Below, piece by piece: positions 1 through 11,100 of a stretch of DNA of 64,000 bases. The DNA lies in contig CBDHHR010000323.1 in assembly GCA_965263245.1 (NCBI GenBank), forward strand, positions 1 through 64,000, given 5' to 3'. The position numbers and the translations under genes were made by a program. The notes under the pieces were generated by a model. It did not search any database and was not told the DNA's origin. It saw nothing but the letters and a program-made list of their open reading frames with translations. This DNA comes from DT-68 sp965263245. Lineage in GTDB: Bacteria > Bacillota_I > Bacilli_A > Mycoplasmatales > Metamycoplasmataceae. How positions within the stretch are numbered: position 1 is the first letter of the stretch; each line of letters opens with the position of its first letter.

Positions 1-119
1 GTATTCGAACATGTTATTTGAAAATATATGTGACAATAGAAAATTTTGAACTCTACAGTAATTAGTAATTGCCTAGTATTTATATTGTGATTACCTATTC
101 ATATATGTAATAAACAAAC

Positions 120-650
120 TAACTTGACCCAAGACCACTGAATGGTTAATATATTGTACACCTGTGATTGGTCAAATTATCATTGCCAAGTATAAATTTG
201 TTGGTTAAAGCACCCAAAAATAACTTTAGAACAACAACAAAAAAGTGGACTTTTTGGACCAGTTATTTCTTGGTTGTTTTATCCAATTACTTTTTTGTTC
301 AGACAACTAATTTAAACTCGGATGCATCGAAGTGTGTGAATACTGGCCTTATTAGTACTCTGATAGATATGATCCCAGTATATTGTTTTGAAGTGCAGCG
401 AAAATCCTTATCGAGGCACCAAGTATTCAGCATTGATGACTGAACTAAGGAGCACGATCTTTGATTGAATTTCTGAAAAATGACTTGCACAACATTAAGA
501 TTAATTGTTTGCAGTATTACAATACTAACCGAATGTCCTGTTGATATTCTGTAAGTTAAAATGTTTAATATCTTTATTTGTAGTATAGTATTCATTAAGG
601 TAATATCATTAATACATCTTTTCAATATTTCTCATTCAAACAGTTTTTTG
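120..650. other. Interior of the inverted-repeat element, no gene seen
   Basis: AT-rich sequence between the left arm and the GGTGTGTT array. Open frames on both strands (168-443 plus, 299-625 minus) overlap, start at non-ATG codons and show no domain. I see no gene here. Confidence 0.5.
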
Positions 651-671
651 TTTTTAGTGTGCACTAACATT

Positions 672-1121
672 TCCAAGGTGTGTTACAAAGCACACCTTTT
701 ATGAAGGTGTGTTTTCAAGCACAGCTTTAGGTGTGTTTCAAAACCCACAAAGGTGTGTCACAAAACCCACCAAGGTATGTTGCAAAACACACCATGGTGT
801 GTTACAAAACACGCTATGGTGTGTTGCAAAACACACCTTTACAGAAAACACGCCTAAAGGTGTGTTAAAATTTGGACAAGCCAAAAACACACCTTTTGGT
901 GGGTTTTGTAACACACCTTTTGGTGGGTTTTGTAACACACCTTAAGGTGTGTTTTACACACCTTAGGTGTGTTTTTCAACACACCTAAAGGTGTGTAAAA
1001 CACATCTCAGGTGTGTTTTCAAGGTGTGTTTAACACACCTTAAGGTGTGTTACAAAACCCACCAAAAGGTGTGTTAAAATTTGGACAAAAATTAACACAC
1101 CTTTTTTTAGAGTGTATCAAT
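672..1121. repeat. GGTGTGTT palindromic minisatellite, copy A
   Basis: This is an irregular array of AAGGTGTGTT and its complement AACACACCTT, spaced by short AT-rich or CCAAAA linkers. Many adjacent pairs form perfect palindromes. It ends at 1105-1121 with TTTTTAGAGTGTATCAAT. The same terminal sequence closes copy B at about 3725-3741, so it probably marks a true element end. The left end is less clear, near GTGCACTAACATTTCC at about 659-674. Confidence 0.75.
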
Positions 1122-1254
1122 AGGTAATCACTACGTAATTACTAATTAGTGCATCACACATTTTTAAATAACATGTTCGGATGCTGTTAAGCTGCTTACT
1201 GGTCTGGAATCCAATATTTTCCAAGGCTGAATCATCAATCAAAATATCTTGCAT

Positions 1255-4235
1255 CTAATTGTTGAAGCCTTGCAGAACTTGATTCAACTCTTTTAAACCA
1301 AGCCTTGCATCATTTGCTTTGACTTCGTATGCAAGTTTACCCAAAGTTGTTTCCAGGCAGTTATATACATGCAATCCAAATTTTGTAGGTCTATAATAAG
1401 ATAAGTCATATATTAAGATAATTATTATATCTTACATAACAAGGTATAACTTAGGCATCCAATGCAATAATACTGTACATGAGGTTATCATAAATCACCC
1501 TTCTATGCAAAATATTCTATTATTTGATTTGACAAAAAAAACACAATACATTAAAGAAGTATCAGCACTCTTCCCAGTACATTCATCAGAAATTAATAAT
1601 AAAGTAGCAAAGTTTATAATTTTACATTTAATTCAACAGATTTACTAGTAGCACTTTTCCATTGATGAATGGAATTGTTTGGTGTCAGGCAAATTGACAT
1701 TATAAAATCAAGTACTGTATAATGTAAGACACTAAGTGTGGAAAAAACATTACGGCATAAAGGTTTATTGTTCAACACAAGATGCTCTGCCTCTGAAAGG
1801 GTAGTGAGGCTAATTCATGGTAAATTAGGACAAATTGATATGTACAGTAATTTTAGACATTTGCACCTTACCCCCTACAACTGATTTAATTTTCTTTACC
1901 AACATTCCAATGTCACACAATATTTTATCATTATCATGAATTAAACACTATTTCTTTCCTCCCAGTTATACAGCAAGTTTGATTAGAGGGGCAGGAAGAC
2001 TTTATTCGAACGACAAATCTAAGCAGTATGGTGTCAAACATGTTCAGTGTTAATGATTCTTCAGTACCGGTAATAGGATGTTGACAGTAGGCCAATTAGT
2101 ATCTTTGACTTTACACATCACAGTGCTTAATTATTTTGACTTATCTTTTACAGCCTAACAAGTATTTATGCTTGTAATAATAAGTGATATAAGGTCAAGG
2201 ATGCAATTCTAATATTTTGTTGAGAAGCATTCCAATAGTTGGCCACATTAAAGCCAAGTCATCATTGCAACCAAAATATTTTACTGCCATTCAAAACTAT
2301 AAACCTCAAGTAGACTATTAGCTGACTATTAACGTAGTTTCAACTGGATAGCCAACAACTTTTTTATTGGAGCATATTAATGCAGCATAACAAATCTTAC
2401 AATGAAACAGTTTGAGCACTAATGAAATTATTTAAACTATGAAAGTTTTAAGTACTTATATTTCTGTATCTAAATAAATGTTAAAAACTCAACAATGTAG
2501 AAAGTGGTTAAAGGCCATTAAATTTCCCTGCTTAGATGATCAGTCAGCCATTGAGTCTGGCTTCAAGCCTTTATGACCACATCATAACATGACCCCATCA
2601 GACAATCAAGGCAAGAGACACTATTAAAACCTTGCCAGTCCAAAAAGACAGGTTAATAGAATTGAGCTAAATGCTATGCATCAAGGAAAATAAAGTAAAT
2701 GAATTTAAATCTATTTATTTCCAAATACTATCGCGCGAAATTCAAATTTTAAATGCAACACGATTCTATCAAAATTATAAACGATGGAAGGAAGAAAATA
2801 TTACAAGTTAAATTTGCTTTATCTATACAAAAATCAAAACAATGTGCTTACCTGACTTTTACACCTTCCTTTGTGATGTATTGGGAGTTATTTCTTTGAC
2901 AATATTGGTTAAAATACTGTTTCTTTTGCTGTAAACATCACCATTTATAATACAACGTGCAAAAATATGGAGTCCAAGTGTGAAGATTCCCGGTGAGCTT
3001 TGCGCGCGTAGTACTGATCTCTAGAAACAACTGGATAAAAACCTACTTGTCCGCGGAACGAAAAATGAAATAGTTTACATTTTTGTCGGGTAAGGAAAAA
3101 ATAAATACATAACATTCTTATCTAACTGCTACTGGACAACCGAAGGGCATAGATTTGATGTGTTGTAAGAGATTTAATCATATTTTGGCTAATATTTTTA
3201 ACACATCCAGATTTGAATATCTAAGACTAAGCTCGATATTCTGAGTCGCCATGTTAGGATGGATAAACTGAAGTTAACACCATGTTAATATGATGATAAT
3301 AAATTATATATCATTTATATTTACCATATAAAATTCTTCATACTTTTGCGTCGTAACATACCAAAAATAAGGTGTGCTTTCTAACACACCTAGCTGTGTT
3401 TCTCAAACTTGTGCAAGGTGTGTTCCAAAACACACCATGGTGTGTTTTCATCGAAAAGGTGTGTTTCCTAACACAGCTTGTATTTTTCAAAGGTGTGTAA
3501 TAAAAGGCGTGTAAAGATAGGGTGTGTTTTTGTACACACCTTGGTGCGTTTTCTTACACATATTGATGTGTTTTTCAGCACACCTTGGTGTGTTTTCCAA
3601 CACACCATGGTGTGTTTTCTGATTATAGGTAAAAAGGTGTGTTAAAATAACACACCTTGGTGTGCTATTGTGCACACCTTGGTGTGTACTAAAGCACACC
3701 TTGGTGTGTTATTGAACACACCTGTTTTTAGAGTGTATCAATCAATTCCTATTGGATTCCATTCGTAACGTCTTCGATGAAACAATAAACTCTGAATGTC
3801 GTTCAAGAGCTGACAACGTTCTTGTATCCAGCGTTCGAACTAACTAACTTAAAACCCTACCTACTAATTTTTTGGGTTCATTTTCAATTCATTAAACATG
3901 CACATATAATGTTTTATACCTATCTATATGTAAATTAGAGGTCATTTAATAACAATCAGTCTATCGTAACAGAACACTTTGACATGCATGATTTCAAACA
4001 ATTGATCTAGTTTATCTGCCATGCACGGATTATACACTCAAGCGCGTCATGCTATCAACTACACACAATTGTTCTACATACAGTACACACAAAGTTTATC
4101 ATCAGAGTGTAAAGTTAATTGTAATATTATGTGGAATAGTTTTATTCTTACCTGATTTCTTAGTCGCAGCTTCCTCATGCCAGTGTGATTCTTCGAATTC
4201 CGAGAGATAGAAATTTCTTCATCACTGTCAGTCAT
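1255..4235 (-). CDS. Spliced three-exon gene, predicted 98-residue protein of unknown function
   Basis: I do not recognise this protein. The model is three minus-strand exons: 4235-4152 (84 nt, ATG start), 2928-2852 (77 nt) and 1390-1255 (136 nt, ending in TAG). Donors are CAG/GTAAGA and CAG/GTAAGC; acceptors are TTTACAG and TTATTATAG, the last with a weak pyrimidine tract. Phases agree (exon 1 ends in phase 0, exon 2 in phase 2, and exon 3 supplies one base), giving 297 nt, or 98 codons plus stop. The N-terminus is acidic then basic (MTDSDEEISISRN, then MRKLRLRNQ). The middle is Gln/Asn/Tyr-rich (QKKQYFNQYCQRNN). The C-terminus looks helical (LGKLAYEVKANDARLGLKEL). No signal peptide or membrane segment is visible. 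Array copy B lies in intron 1. The start faces a plus-strand gene at 4626 across a 390-bp gap. Exon continuity across three phases makes chance unlikely, but there is no homology support. Confidence 0.55.
1391..2851 (-). other. Intron 2 of the 98-residue gene
   Basis: AT-rich, with no open frame of note and no array repeat. It is interpreted as the intron between the 2928-2852 and 1390-1255 exons. I see nothing else in it. Confidence 0.45.
3369..3742. repeat. GGTGTGTT palindromic minisatellite, copy B, within intron 1
   Basis: Same repeat family as at 672-1121: alternating GGTGTGTT and AACACACC motifs, many as CACACCTTGGTGTG or CACACCATGGTGTG palindromes. It ends with GTTTTTAGAGTGTATCAAT, as copy A does. 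The left edge (ACATACCAAAAATAAGG) is a poor inverted match to that end. Open frames in it (for example 3487-3699 minus) are repeat artefacts. Confidence 0.75.
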
Positions 4236-4625
4236 GATGTATAACTTGCTTTTATGCCATTCAACAAAATCTAAGCGATCTAGGCGATGGGTGCCTATTT
4301 AAACTGAATTTATCAGTGTATGCAGTAGTTAGAATTTGCATGCCAATTGTTACAATAAAACTGAATTTTCAATCAGAAAACCTCCGAAAAACAAAAGAAT
4401 ATGGTCTCCCGAGGATATAAACAAGTTAAAAGCCGCGGGTATCGGTTTTTATTCAACTGTAAAGACCTCGGGCCTGCGGCCCTCGGTCTTCACAGTTGAA
4501 TAAAAACCTCACCCTTGGCTTTTAACCTATATATAATTTACGCGTTTTTGCTCATCAAATAAAGTAGTTGAATATCTGTTTATTGAACGCAGTTCCCAAA
4601 AATTCTGCCAAAAAACTACTACAAG
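4236..4625. promoter_or_regulatory. Candidate divergent promoter between two head-to-head genes
   Basis: The start codons of the minus-strand gene (4235) and the plus-strand gene (4626) face away from each other across 390 bp. On the minus strand a GCATAAAAGC TATA-like motif lies about 20 nt before the ATG. The interval also holds a 100-bp hairpin (4425-4526). The divergent layout is seen; the promoter role is inference. Confidence 0.3.
4425..4526. repeat. Imperfect palindrome (hairpin element), about 50-nt arms
   Basis: The left arm starts GTTAAAAGCC and the right arm ends GGCTTTTAAC. Both arms contain TTTTTATTCAACTGT (complemented on the right) and meet at a GC-rich centre, CCTCGGGCCTGCGGCCCTCGG. 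It looks like a miniature foldback element or a transcribed hairpin. Its GC content is far above the flanks. Confidence 0.8.
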
Positions 4626-5166
4626 ATGTCACGCCGTAGTGATTCTCTTGTGAGCAAATGCCCTGTTATTTTTCTTTAATATTTAGGTCGAGACAATAGT
4701 GTCGACGAAAGTAAAGGATTTGAGGGTTCCAATAAGTCAGAATACCACAGGACAGGGGCTTTTTTACAAGGTATGACAACCACATGCAATCAGAGAGGTA
4801 CATGTGCGAAGGTGTATATTTATTTACCTTATTCATAGCTAATAGAAGAGAACTCGCTTTGAGTTATACGTTATGTATTGTTTCCGTTTATATATTTCCG
4901 GCGTTTCAGATAAGTGCCACGCTTTCAAAATTCGCTCTTGAAGTACTCATATTTTTGCGTTTTGTCGAAAACCAGTTTACGTGTTGTAAGTTTATAGCTA
5001 GTTCTGAAGTATTCTCCGGAGCAGTTTCAACAATTAATACGTCCAGATATTCAGCTATGCCGTATCTATAAACTGTATAAAAACCAAAGTTTTAAATTGA
5101 ATTCCGCTTGTTTTACAGCCACGAGAATATCAGTCATATTTCAGATTTTCAACTGTGCATAATTAA
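4626..5166 (+). CDS. Small spliced gene, unknown function (exons 4626-4649, 4687-4770, 5119-5166)
   Basis: I do not recognise this product. Exon 1 encodes MSRRSDSL and ends at CTT/GTGAGC. Exon 2 (84 nt, fully open) follows the acceptor TTTCTTTAATATTTAG and ends at CAAG/GTATGA; it reads VETIVSTKVKDLRVP, then ISQNTTGQGLFYK. Exon 3 follows the strong acceptor TTGTTTTACAG and reads PREYQSYFRFSTVHN, then TAA. All junctions are phase 0, giving 51 residues. Intron 1 would be only 37 nt, which is unusually short and the weakest part. Alternatively exon 3 splices at ACT/GTGCAT (5154) in phase 0 to the hydrophobic exon at 5969-6115, making a small single-pass membrane protein of about 97 residues. It is divergent from the 98-residue gene. 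Confidence 0.35.
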
Positions 5167-5890
5167 ACTTGCCTACTCCTATCTTAGTATTCATCCTGAA
5201 AATGTCAAAATCGACTTACGAATGAAATGCAACTCGTTTTCGTAATAGTTATGCCAAAGTAAAAAAAAACTGAGCTTATAAGAAAAATCTAATTTTGCAT
5301 TGAAATTCAGTGGGTGGTTTTTACAGAGACAGCCTCTTAAATACCTTTTGATGTCAAAGAGGTCTTTATTCTTATAAGTGTCTTAAGGAGGGCCACTTAA
5401 ACGTGTCAAGAATCACCACTTCAACATAATGTCTTTGTTTGTTCCTATTTTCAAAAATCTTTATCATATGTACTTGTCGTAAAAACATTGCAAAAAGTCT
5501 TGATACAACCAAGGTTTTTAAAGTTAGAAGCATGTTCTAGGGTTGTTAGGGTAGAAAATAGTGCGAACACAATTGTTGACGTCTTGTTGAACTAGTCGCT
5601 GTCTCGTCTCCCATCCTCTCTTTGATATGCGCGACGAAAGGGGGGGGGGATGATTGACAGGTCTCGAAACTCTGCATATCTTAACCACTTACCATTAACC
5701 CTTTGAAGGCCAACGTCTTATATACAGGACAGTAAGAACAAAAAGATATATTTGTACAAACAAAGAAAAAACAATAGGAGAACAATTAACAAAAGAAAAC
5801 GAATTTGATCACTAAAGGGTTAAATCGGCTTCCTTGATGCGTTTTTGTGCTTATTTCGGTTAGAAAGCACTGTTTGGTCAATATGGCAGT
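5167..5890. other. Non-coding stretch with a G9 tract and short inverted repeat
   Basis: No exon of quality was found. It includes a run of nine or more G at about 5641-5649. TTAACCCTTT (about 5695-5704) and its complement AAAGGGTTAA (about 5814-5823) may bound a 130-bp miniature element. If the gene at 4626 continues to 6115, this is its last intron. Confidence 0.4.
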
Positions 5891-5968
5891 TGGCAATGAC
5901 GCTTCTGTGTGGAGTTTTCTTTATTTACACGCCTAAAATGCACATTTTATAACAATTTTCTTCACAAG

Positions 5969-6115
5969 CTGTTCAGCTTATTTGCTTTCGCACTGCTTGT
6001 TGCTGCTTCTTATGTATTATTTACAACATTAGCGGGCGTGTTGTATCAGCATATACAAACTCTAGACGAAGACGAGAGTTTTATATCTGACACAACAGGG
6101 AAACGAATGCTTTAA
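5969..6115 (+). CDS. Candidate terminal exon encoding a transmembrane segment
   Basis: An open frame of 49 codons (including TAA) follows a pyrimidine-rich acceptor, TTTTCTTCACAAG. It encodes a hydrophobic stretch (LFAFALLVAASYVLFTTLAG) typical of one membrane helix. An acidic tail follows (LDEDESFISD), then TGKRML. The frame is open upstream to 5900 but has no ATG, which favours an internal or terminal exon over a free-standing gene. Phase 0 entry is compatible with a phase 0 exit from the exon at 5119. Family unknown; the membrane prediction is by eye. Confidence 0.35.
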   Translation: MFSLFAFALLVAASYVLFTTLAGVLYQHIQTLDEDESFISDTTGKRML

Positions 6116-6464
6116 ATGACTTGTGAAGCTCTTCAATTTTATACATCTATCAGTATCTGCGAAATAATTGTGAAAATACACCTTATATAAGGCGATAAAC
6201 TTGTTACAAAATTGTTTTAGCAATTAGTCTGGTACTGTCGTGGTATAGCAGGAATGTTTATGCTTAAGAAAGGTTGCGATACATGTGTAAATATTCACAA
6301 ATTGTTCCAGACCTGTGACCAATCTGTTGCTCTTACAGTTTGTTGTAAAAAATCCAGAATAAGTATATATATTGTCAACAAGAAGCATCATCGAGCATAA
6401 TATTACAGTCTGATAATATTATGCCATGCTGATACATGCTGAAGAAATAAGGTTTTAACAAATA

Positions 6465-6770
6465 CTCCTGTAGGAAAATGATATGATATTAAGAAAATCC
6501 TATAAGAAAATAATAGTCTCTATGAAATCATGTATCAAGTTGATAAGATCTTCAGAATATCCTGCAAGTATTGATCAAATCTTATGAAAATCCCGTAAAA
6601 AATGATAGCATGTTATAAAAATTATATAACAGTTGATAAGGTCTCAAGAAAATCCTGCAGGAAAATGATAAAATCGTAAGAAAACTCCATAAAAGTAATA
6701 GCACCTTATAAAAATCCTGCAACAAGTTGATATAAAGTCTTAAGAAAATCGTATAGGAAATGCTAGGAGT
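6465..6770. repeat. Diverged AT-rich minisatellite, unit about 33-40 bp
   Basis: Degenerate repetition of a motif resembling AAGAAAATCCTGTA followed by GAAAATGATA and ATCTTAT. Copies recur at about 6490, 6530, 6580, 6645, 6680 and 6740 with substitutions and indels. It is non-coding and old compared with the large satellite. Confidence 0.55.
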
Positions 6771-7363
6771 TTGTAGAACTAAGAATATGAGAAGAACTTA
6801 CAAAATATGTGTGGAACTTACATTAAATATAACGTACCTTGATGATTTAAATATATAACCATCAATATTTTTCACTCCATTTCTTGGCCAAATTGTTCCA
6901 TACGTAAAATCTATGTATCAGGATTCATTATTTAGGATTATTGTATTTAATATGTAACCATTAAGATATTGACATAAACAAAAATACAATACTGTTTCCT
7001 ACTTGATTAACCCAAAAGATTCTATTATATTGAAGATATTTTTGCAATCCCACCTTTTAGGATATTTACTGACATTTAAAGATTAAAGATCTATTTTAAG
7101 AAGATTTAAAAGATCCCATGCTCCTAACTACAATCAGGTGCAAAAATTTTTGAGACTTTGTATTTGTTCCCCCCTTTCCCCCTAAAACAATGTTGTTGCA
7201 ACGATGCCAGACCACATTTTTGCTGAATAAGATATCCTCAACATTGTGAATGGGGGAGGGGGGAGATTAACCACAAAACATCGCATTGTACGGATATAGA
7301 CTTCTCCAAATGAAAAAGATATTCAAAACAAGAAAAGTCTCATTATTTTTGCTCGTGATTGTA
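6771..7363. other. AT-rich non-coding stretch
   Basis: No gene, repeat or structured RNA seen, apart from short C-rich and G-rich runs near 7170 and 7255. Confidence 0.4.
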
Positions 7364-7486
7364 GGTGTGCTGGAAAACACATCCATATGTGTAAGAAAAC
7401 ACACCAAGGTGTGTAGAAAAACACATCTTATTTTTACACACCTTTTGTTGCACACCTTGAAAAATACAAGCTGTGTTAGGAAACAC
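7364..7486 (-). repeat. GGTGTGTT element fragment, inverted copy of 3463-3584
   Basis: Reverse complementing this segment reproduces 3463-3584 almost base for base, including the distinctive CCTAACACAGCTTGTATTTT and the closing CAGCACACC. It is a partial copy of the same dispersed element, inserted in the opposite orientation about 3.8 kb away. It shows the family is mobile or duplicated rather than a simple local minisatellite. Confidence 0.8.
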
Positions 7487-7489
7487 AAA

Positions 7490-8131
7490 AAGTCAGGCGC
7501 GGATCCGGGCCGTGGCGAAAGTGGCTCGAGCCACGGTCAGATTTTTTCCACCTTGGAATATTTTGCATTAACCTTTTTGAAGATATTAGATATTAGATTT
7601 TGCGCTATACTTTATGCTCGTACAATAATAAGAATTTAGGGAACTTTATGTCATATTTCTTTTAAAGCACAACAAATACTGGTTTATACGCAATAAATCG
7701 TGTCATATCTTTCCTAATTTCACTCATAAAAATCGAGAGTCGCGTACAAAATCGGGAAAAACTACAGAAATATATTCCCTGTTTGATAACATAATAATCC
7801 TGTTAACCACTGAACTACATAACTTGCCTACAGCATACCGAACACATTAATGATGTTCGGAAAGCAGTCGTAAACTTGAATCTGCGATCATAGCCACTGA
7901 AAGCCACGGTCAGCGCGCATAAAATTGCGAAATTGTTACTAAATATAGCAATTTTGAGCCATAGTCAGCCATGGTGCAGCGTTGCAAACCAATCACAATG
8001 CAAGCTTTAATCACCTGAGCCACGGTGAGCCACGGTGGCTCTATTTTTGTCGCGCAATGCAAATTATTATCGTATGTTAATATTCGACAAAGATTCGATA
8101 TTTTAAGCTTCGAACGCAAAGTGTTCGCGAA
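7490..8131. promoter_or_regulatory. GAGCCACGG-motif region and CpG-bearing upstream region of the 11-exon gene
   Basis: It starts with a GC-rich block (about 7495-7545) containing GGCGCGGATCCGGGCC and GGCTCGAGCC. The motif GCCACGGTCAG or a close variant recurs at about 7533, 7904, 7960, 8021 and 8031. CCAAT-type sequence (AACCAATCACAA) is present at about 7988. It directly precedes the candidate start codon at 8132. A promoter is plausible but not shown; the repeats may instead come from a degraded transposon. Confidence 0.3.
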
Positions 8132-11100
8132 ATGGCTGCTTTGGAAAGAATCGAAATGCTAAGACAGCTTATTGAAATTTTCGGCGAGTAAACTTTAGCG
8201 AAAATACTTCACTCAGCGGAAATGTTGTTATTCAGTGAGGCACATTATTGTGAGTACATAAATTTTATACTGTATTGCCGAACCAAGGTCGCGGCGTCGC
8301 GCCAGTGTTTAAGCTGCAGTTTCCTAAGGAACTTGAAAGATCATCACTTTTACTAGGTAAGAATTGTTAATCAACTTGTTTCGAATTCACATTACGCCGG
8401 GATTGGAGATTCTTGTACGCAATATTCTATTTGCATGATGTAAATTTTTGTGAGTGAAATATGAGCTCGAACACATGTGTAATCGTATCGGCTATGTTTA
8501 TGTATGGCGGTGTAACAGTGATAGTCAGTCGTGAAATACTGTATTAACAAATAACTTGTGCAAACGGTTGTTGAATATCAGTATTTTAATGCAGTTTACT
8601 TTAATGTTAGCAGCCCCCCCTGGCAATTTTTTTGGGGGGGTGATACACCCCCACACACTCCCAGACGGCACGGCCTTGAGAAAACTGCGTGTTACCCGCT
8701 GTCAGCGAATAACGTTTCCGTTGTGCGCAACTCAAATGCAAATTAGTAGATGCTGGCGCATATTTAAAAGTAGAATCAGGTATCATATTACACAAAAATT
8801 TCGTTAGATGACGCGATCTCTGTGCCATCTTTATAAATTGCTTGAACATGAGTGAAGATGGTTTAGCGGATGATGCTTCTTCCAGCTTAGAGAGAGCATA
8901 CACTAAATACTTCTGACCTGTTAGAAGATGATGTGCAATCATTACGAGACTGCACCTCAACGCCAGTAGGAATAGTTTCAACAACTTCAGATATGTGTAA
9001 CAGAATCGTTCAATTTAAATGTGTGTGTGGTACTAGTATCCACAAGAAGCTGACAGCAGCGATGAGAAAGCTGACTGAAGGGGGTATGTGCTATAATCCA
9101 TCTATACTGAGTACTTTTAAGTATTTTTTCATAATCAGCCATAAAGCTGATGCTTTACTGGTTGAAAATAGCAGGTACATAAATCAGAATATATAACATA
9201 TCGCCGTTCTCTATTTATATGCGTTTGTCATTCCAGTCAGTATAAAACGATCAGACAACAGTCAACTGATATATAGTTATTCAGTTGTGCGCGTCGCTAT
9301 GAAACTGAGTATGGATTCTTTGCACATGACGTCACATGAAGTGTCTGGTATCACTATTTTAAATAGTTTAAATTTTTATATAATATTGAAATATTAACTT
9401 TCGGGGAACCCGTTTGTTGTTTTTAAGCCATATAGGCATTTAACACTTGCGTATCTGCTATTGGTGGCAAACATCGAGAGGCAATTGGGGGCATTCTTAT
9501 GACGACAGTGCAAGTGGTGTATAAGAGAATCACTATCAAATGTAGTTTCTTTTCTTTTCTGTAGTGCTAACGGATACTGTAATCAGTCTTCCTGCTTCCA
9601 AAATTCAATTTTGTTATAAAAAAATAGGATCCATTATTGGTAAAATCGCTAAAATGGTCTGCTCTCTGGCTGTTTCGTTTTTCAGTGGTTCCGAGCATCG
9701 ACGAACATCGTACGAGCAATTACGGAAAAGAATACAATATGCAAATTCATTATGGCTGCTTTTGGCTCCTTGGAAATATTACTGTATTTCAAACTTGTCA
9801 CTGTAAATGTATTTGATTTCAGTATACTCTGCTGTCTTCCCTTTACTAGTACAAGTTGATATTGGATTCAGCGCCGTGTTTATCGTCAGGTAGGTAAATT
9901 TATTTTGCAAATTAAAACATGCTTTTAGATTTTTGATCTATATACTGTGCATATATCAAAAATAAACTTTGGGAATTTTTGAATGCAACAGTAACCGATA
10001 CTCTAATTTTTCTTTATTGTTATTATAAATGTGTTTTGCAACAATTATCATAACATAAATCACAACAAATTGCACTTCTAGGTCTAAACCAACTTCTCAT
10101 AAAATGTTTATGTCAGTATGTATGAAGGTCAAGTTTTGTTTATTTAAATGCTATTAGCGACATTACTTGACAGTAATTGTGATGGAGTTCTTATATGTAG
10201 AAGTTGTTCTTTTGTCATAATCGTCTTTTAAGTAAGTAATAATAATAATAATAATTTATTTATTCATACAGGATAGCTTGTTCAGCATAAAGATGCTGTT
10301 ATCAATCAAGGTCCTGTCAAATAACATATAAATCATTACCTATTTAAAGCTAAATCTAAGAATATATACAATATATCTATTAAAACTAAAATATATAAAA
10401 ACCAAAATCTTTGTTATGGCAGCTTAGAATAGAGTGTCTTAATCAATATCTATATACAGTAAATAATGTGGTAATAATAATGATAAATGTTAATTCATTT
10501 GGCAGAGACATATGATGCTGAACATAAAAAATACAAGGCAGCTGAGGTATGTTTTCAAGAAATATTAGAGAACATGTAAGGTAACTGGTTGAGTTTTCAA
10601 TAATTATTAATATACAGCAAAAAGGTAATTACACCTCAGGCTGAGTTTCAGCATGCTTGACCGAGTTGAAACTACTGTTTCATAATTACATGGCACGTTC
10701 AGCCCGGGCTGACTTAGAAATTCAACTTGGAGCCTGGATGAAGTCTCAGCCTGGGCTGGAACAATAAAGTCTCGAAATGGTGCTATATTTCGCTTTTTTT
10801 ACTGTCGTTGCAATGGAAGTGTTGATAAAATATTGTATCGATTCATTTCTTCAAGTTGTCAATTCAATTGATAGAAAATCGAACAACTTCAATTCCTGTT
10901 ATTCAGCTCCTGTTTGCCAGTTAGCCAATTAGATTTCACTTCAGCAAGTACTGACCAATCACAAACAAACAATAAGGAAGTTGGGGAATTTTGAAGGAAG
11001 TTGTTCCATTTTTTATCAAATAAATTTGTCAACTTGGGAAATGAATTGATACAATATTTTATGAACACTTCCATGGCAGCGGCAGTAATCATTTAAGTCT

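Larger units (their letters stand above)
6..1179. mobile_element. Inverted-repeat DNA element (MITE or foldback type), left edge near window start
   Basis: The start of the window (6-19, CGAACATGTTATTT) is the exact reverse complement of 1166-1179. The match continues inward: the left arm has ATTAGTAATT then GTGATTACCTATT, and the right arm (1119-1145) has the same blocks inverted, with a short insertion in the left arm. The arms are therefore about 60-100 bp and enclose about 1.1 kb. The interior has no credible coding sequence. A GGTGTGTT palindrome array (about 672-1112) sits against the right arm and may be a nested insertion. The left arm may extend beyond the window, so the true terminus and target duplication cannot be fixed. 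Confidence 0.6.

Noticed and set aside
709..945. Open frames on both strands over the GGTGTGTT array (also 3487-3699 and 7267-7639)
   Set aside because: Products of the palindromic repeat.
4784..5071. 95-codon plus-strand frame between two exons
   Set aside because: It begins at a non-ATG codon and lies in the interval bounded by a donor at 4771 and an acceptor at 5118; interpreted as intron.
8848..8960. ATG frame MSEDGLADDASSS that seems to continue after a 2-bp GA slip
   Set aside because: No frameshift is needed if the downstream part is an exon starting after the acceptor CCTGTTAG at 8924, which also matches the phase of the 8306-8356 exon.
8607..8984. 125-codon minus-strand open frame
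   Set aside because: It runs through a C-run/G-run repeat, lacks an ATG-led conserved part and overlaps a better plus-strand exon.
10889..11092. 67-codon minus-strand frame
   Set aside because: Lies in one arm of the foldback element.
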